DNA of 64,000 nucleotides from Hirudinaria manillensis (taxonomy: Eukaryota; Annelida; Clitellata; Hirudinida; Hirudinidae), in the NCBI GenBank assembly GCA_034509925.1, contig CM067528.1:8486001-8550000 (forward strand), written 5' to 3'. The notes under the pieces were generated by a model. The model did not search any database, was not told the DNA's origin, and saw nothing but the letters and a program-made list of their open reading frames with translations. Each line of letters begins with the position of its first letter. Position 1 is the stretch's first letter. The position numbers and the translations under genes were made by a program. This document shows, one piece after another, positions 60,953 through 64,000 of this stretch.

Positions 60953-63124
60953 CTTGATGGTGATGGATGTGATTGAAGAGGTGTTGGTAGTGATGATAAT
61001 GCTAGTCAAAGCAATAGTATAAAATTGTCAAACCAGTAGTGGTAACAAAGTCATCAAAGAGGCAATCAGAGTTTGAGTGCATTCATCATCCAAGCAAACC
61101 AGAAATGAAAAAAATTAATCATATGCAAAGTTAATCATCAGACTAATATTCATTGGCTAGCGATCGACCAATGGACCGGGCAGGCTGAGCCCCGAGAAAA
61201 GGTATAAATAGAAACTAAACAAACAGGTCATTCCAGGGATGCACTAATTAAAATAAAAAATCGAAGATTCCCTCCGCGACCGACAGAATCGTCGAAGGCG
61301 AAAAAGATGCGTCCAATCCGAGAAGAGCAAAACAAACACGAATACCAATCACGTTACAGTACGGCCATGCTTCGAGAGAGAGTCTCATAACATCTCCGGG
61401 TGCAGCAAAAAAATAGGTCGGGTCACTAAGCTAGGTCACCTTGGCAGGATTAATCTAGGTCGAATGCCCTGGGAGGAGAGAGAGCTAGTGAGTGAGTGGC
61501 CTCCGCCGTCCTGCAATGCTTCATTATGCTAATTTATGCTTATCGGATGATCCGATCACGGGCAGAGGCGGACGAAATGCCAAACGACGTCGACGGATTT
61601 AAAACTCGAGTTCTCGCTCACACGCACATTTATCCGGCGTGTGACGTCCATCCGAAGGACATCGGACGGGTGACGTCCAACCTGCTTGCATAATTAACGA
61701 GACAATCTGCATAAATTATGAGGGCAACACTGATAGCTATTAATGTCACCCTCCATGCTAGCAATTATAATGAATATTTGATAAATATTATAATGCGAAG
61801 GTGACAACAACCTTGGAGCCTCTCTCGTTGAAGATTATTTCAACGTCCGTGATCGTTCCGTAGGGCTGAGAAAAAAAAAGAATTCACTGTTAAAATGTCA
61901 ACAATTTTGTCATCCTTTGACGGTCAATAACAATTCTCCATCATCATCATCACCATCACCATCGTCGTGGGTATCACTGTCGAATGTTGCCTATAGCATG
62001 GCATCGTAATTAGTTATAATTACTCCTGTTGCCAGGCATAATAGTTTACTGTTTACACAGAAGGATGTAATGGTAATTATTATCAGATGAGTTCTGCTAC
62101 TTGGAACTCTTGCGATCACGTCCATTACTTCTATCATTATCATCACCAACAGACCTTTGTACTACAAACCATTACTAGTACTAAAGACATCGTAACCATA
62201 ACCACTTTCGTCGACACCACCACCGTTCAACGACCTTTGACCTCAAAAGCTCACCGACCTCCAACAGGGTTCTGAGGTCGTTCTCTCTGAACCTGAACGG
62301 GATGTTGGAGATGTGAAGCCTCTTTGGACCACTCTCTGAATGGCTAAGAAGCTCCTTCTGCATAATTAATAAATTATTATTATTTTTTTTTTATTATTAT
62401 CACTTTATTCATCATAATGCATAGGCAGAACTTCAGAGACCGGCACGGGCCGGCCAGCTAAGGCCCGTCAAAACCCGGCCCATGGGACGAAACATTCCGA
62501 CCCGTGTAGGTCTCTACTTCAGAAGCATTTATATAATGCTCTGGCCTGAGCATGCACCGTGGCTTTATATGAAATGGGCTGCGAACATGGCATGGCACGT
62601 TACCTCTGATTACCACTCTTGCAGATGCAGTTGTGTGCAGGAAACGCAATCTGCAATCGTCCGAACCGACTCGCATGCCAACCATTTATAATAGCACTTT
62701 CTGGAAGTGCAGGCGGGGTATTGAACAAGTTATTGAACTCATTATTATTATTATTAACAATATCGACAACAACAACCTCAGCAACATCAACAACAACTCT
62801 CAAACCACCGACCGGTGCGTCCAGGAAGGCGTTCGTCGTCGTCGTGGAGGGCACGGAGGTCAAAGGACTCGAAGTCGTGGCCGCTGACGACGTCGACGCG
62901 ACGACGCACGTCGAGGAAGTCGAAGGAGTCGAGGTCGACTGGTTCGAAGAAGTCGCGGTGACGGGCGACGCGGGCACGGACGACATCGCGGGCGGGGGCA
63001 AGGGGGCGGCCTGGAGGATGGCAGGGGTCGCGACCCTCTGGTAGGCGGAGGGATCCAGGACCGCGGCTGCCGTCGGTTGGATTTGAAATCCTGCAGGCAG
63101 GGTCGGTTGTCCGGCGAGGAGGTG
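57134..63124 (-). CDS. RBFOX: RBFOX family RNA-binding splicing regulator (N-terminal exons outside window)
   Basis: Eleven exons were traced in phase on the minus strand: 62813-63124, 62259-62357, 61812-61865, 59197-59289, 58912-58966, 58592-58730, 58036-58087, 57620-57702, 57436-57524, 57265-57292 and 57134-57164. The single RRM reads [20 protein letters not shown], then [20 protein letters not shown] with RNP1 KGFGFVTFE, then [14 protein letters not shown], nearly identical to vertebrate RBFOX. The phenylalanines contacting RNA are kept. The C-terminus follows the family: [31 protein letters not shown] and the terminal SYQRFAPY. Upstream, 62813-63124 encodes an Ala/Ser/Thr/Pro-rich segment with [20 protein letters not shown] proteins bind UGCAUG in introns and control alternative exons in neurons and muscle. 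The 28-nt exon is the least certain. Confidence 0.92.
59197..59289 (-). CDS. RBFOX: RBFOX 93-nt RRM exon (autoregulated in vertebrates)
   Basis: This exon encodes 31 residues from GFGFVTFE to EGRKIE, including most of RNP1, and is exactly 93 bases, the length of the vertebrate RRM exon. In mammals, skipping it gives a dominant-negative protein that cannot bind RNA, and RBFOX itself promotes skipping through upstream UGCAUG sites. Two TGCATG hexamers on the coding strand occur in the upstream 2.5-kb intron here. Confidence 0.93.
59551..59597. repeat. (ATT)n microsatellite in RBFOX intron
   Basis: A pure ATT run of about 15 units between the 54-nt and 93-nt RRM exons. AT-rich palindromic sequence (AATAATTATTATAATT units) also occurs at 60255-60335 in the same intron. 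Confidence 0.85.
59888..59893 (-). promoter_or_regulatory. TGCATG (RBFOX binding hexamer) upstream of the 93-nt exon
   Basis: CATGCA on the plus strand gives TGCATG in the pre-mRNA about 600 bases before the 93-nt RRM exon. It could serve autoregulation, though one such site is expected by chance in roughly 4 kb. Confidence 0.4.
60474..60479 (-). promoter_or_regulatory. Second TGCATG hexamer in the RBFOX RRM intron
   Basis: A second UGCAUG element in the same intron, about 1.2 kb before the 93-nt exon. Together with the closer site it gives two hexamers where roughly 0.6 is expected. Confidence 0.35.
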
Positions 63125-64000
63125 CTGTTGGTACGATTGGTTGATCAGTAATCAATCAAATATATGTCAAGCTCTAATTGGTTTGTTATTGAAATAAAAG
63201 CATAATGTTTTTTAATGTTAGTCTAGCCTATGATAATAGCAGAGGATGTATTGAATTGGCCAAAAACTGCATACAAAATCAGACATGGCAATTTATAGCA
63301 ACATTACAATGATTTCAATCCTACAGCTGAGAGGAATTATCATTCAACATATCAGGCCAGTATCATCACCACCAAATCAATGGATTCCAGTTAAACTCTT
63401 AACAGACTGGCTGCCATGAACCAACATAACTAATAAGTCCTTGAAAATATTTCCAAGTGCACACATAGCAACTTTCAGCCTCCATCAAACATTTCCTTGA
63501 AAACATCCTGATAGCATTCTTTAAATCAAGGCATTTAAAAAAAAACCCTGCTCCTCACAAACCACAATATCACAAATGTAGAACCATTCACAATTAAATA
63601 TGCTCAAGGTTCATTTAAGTTTAGATAACTTTAGGGTAAAAATTACTACTAATCAAGTGAGCAGCCTTTCCACAAGTTCCACTTGAATTATGTGGAAGAC
63701 TAATTAGAAACGTATTTCTAAACAGTAACTAATTGGTAACAAATTAGAACTTAGCACACATCCTTTCAGACCAGGGTGTCCATACTCAAAGCCCGAGAAC
63801 AAGCTGTTTCGCATTGCGTGACAAACTGACTTTGTCAAAATACAAAAAGACAAGTAAAACGTAATTCACTGCCATTAATTAACCCCATAAAACAGAGATA
63901 TCTTCATGGGAAACCGTGCTCCGATCAGTTACTTCTGCGACCCGAACCGCCTCGCTAACAAATATCCAATGGCTGGATTAACTTTTACTCTCAAAGTCAA
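63125..64000. other. RBFOX intron or upstream sequence
   Basis: No coding segment is visible to the right edge. The exon at 63124 opens at a CCAACAG acceptor, so this stretch is presumably intronic in the RBFOX gene, with the start codon beyond the window. It is unusually poor in microsatellites compared with the rest of the window. Confidence 0.55.

Noticed and set aside
61203-61211. TATAAATAG on the plus strand
   Set aside because: It lies inside a minus-strand RBFOX intron with no plus-strand gene downstream; a chance match is likely in AT-rich DNA.

Overview
This window is nuclear DNA from an animal. Genes are split into many short GT-AG introns. The proteome is metazoan-specific (an NK2 homeobox gene, RBFOX, rabconnectin-3 alpha, akirin, a neuregulin/vein-like exon). 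A BEL/Pao retrotransposon is present. Non-coding DNA is AT-rich and packed with ATC/GAT, ATT/TAA, CATC/GGAT and CACT microsatellites. I cannot fix the phylum. Single-copy ancestor-like versions of vertebrate multigene families (one DMXL, one RBFOX) suggest an invertebrate bilaterian.

Layout, left to right. (1) 287-959, minus: first coding exon of a secreted neuregulin/vein-like protein; the rest lies left of the window. (2) 960-7299: repeat-rich DNA with no gene I can support. (3) 7300-9691, minus: enolase-phosphatase E1 (ENOPH1), seven exons, 310 aa, with an added acidic tail. (4) 10360-11657, minus: a three-exon, 239-aa protein resembling transmembrane and death domain protein 1. (5) 14931-17169, plus: Nkx2.1-class homeobox gene, three exons, 617 aa. 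(6) 18362-42589, plus: a complete rabconnectin-3 alpha/DMXL gene. I could thread 55 coding exons through it with every splice phase agreeing, giving 3416 aa; its first intron carries a 317-bp CACT array. (7) About 45.1-53.7 kb: a mosaic of inverted and direct duplicated segments, interrupted by an internally deleted BEL/Pao element (47644-51219). The element has 184-bp LTRs, a 5-bp target duplication, and a visible unoccupied paralogous site nearby. (8) 53833-54405, plus: an intronless akirin-like gene. (9) 57134-63124, minus: most of an RBFOX splicing-factor gene (RRM and C-terminal part); its N-terminal exons lie right of 63124.

The genes do not form one pathway. ENOPH1 acts in methionine salvage, rabconnectin-3 alpha in V-ATPase assembly and endosome acidification, Nkx2.1, akirin and RBFOX in nuclear gene control, and the neuregulin-like exon belongs to a secreted signalling protein. 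No novel defence or mobile system was found. The most informative observations are the datable retroelement insertion with its empty site, the exact conservation of the 54- and 93-nt RBFOX RRM exons, the altered catalytic positions and acidic tail of ENOPH1, the intronless akirin, and several possible cassette or micro exons. Exon boundaries were read by eye from splice consensus, phase continuity and family conservation; no alignment or expression data were available.
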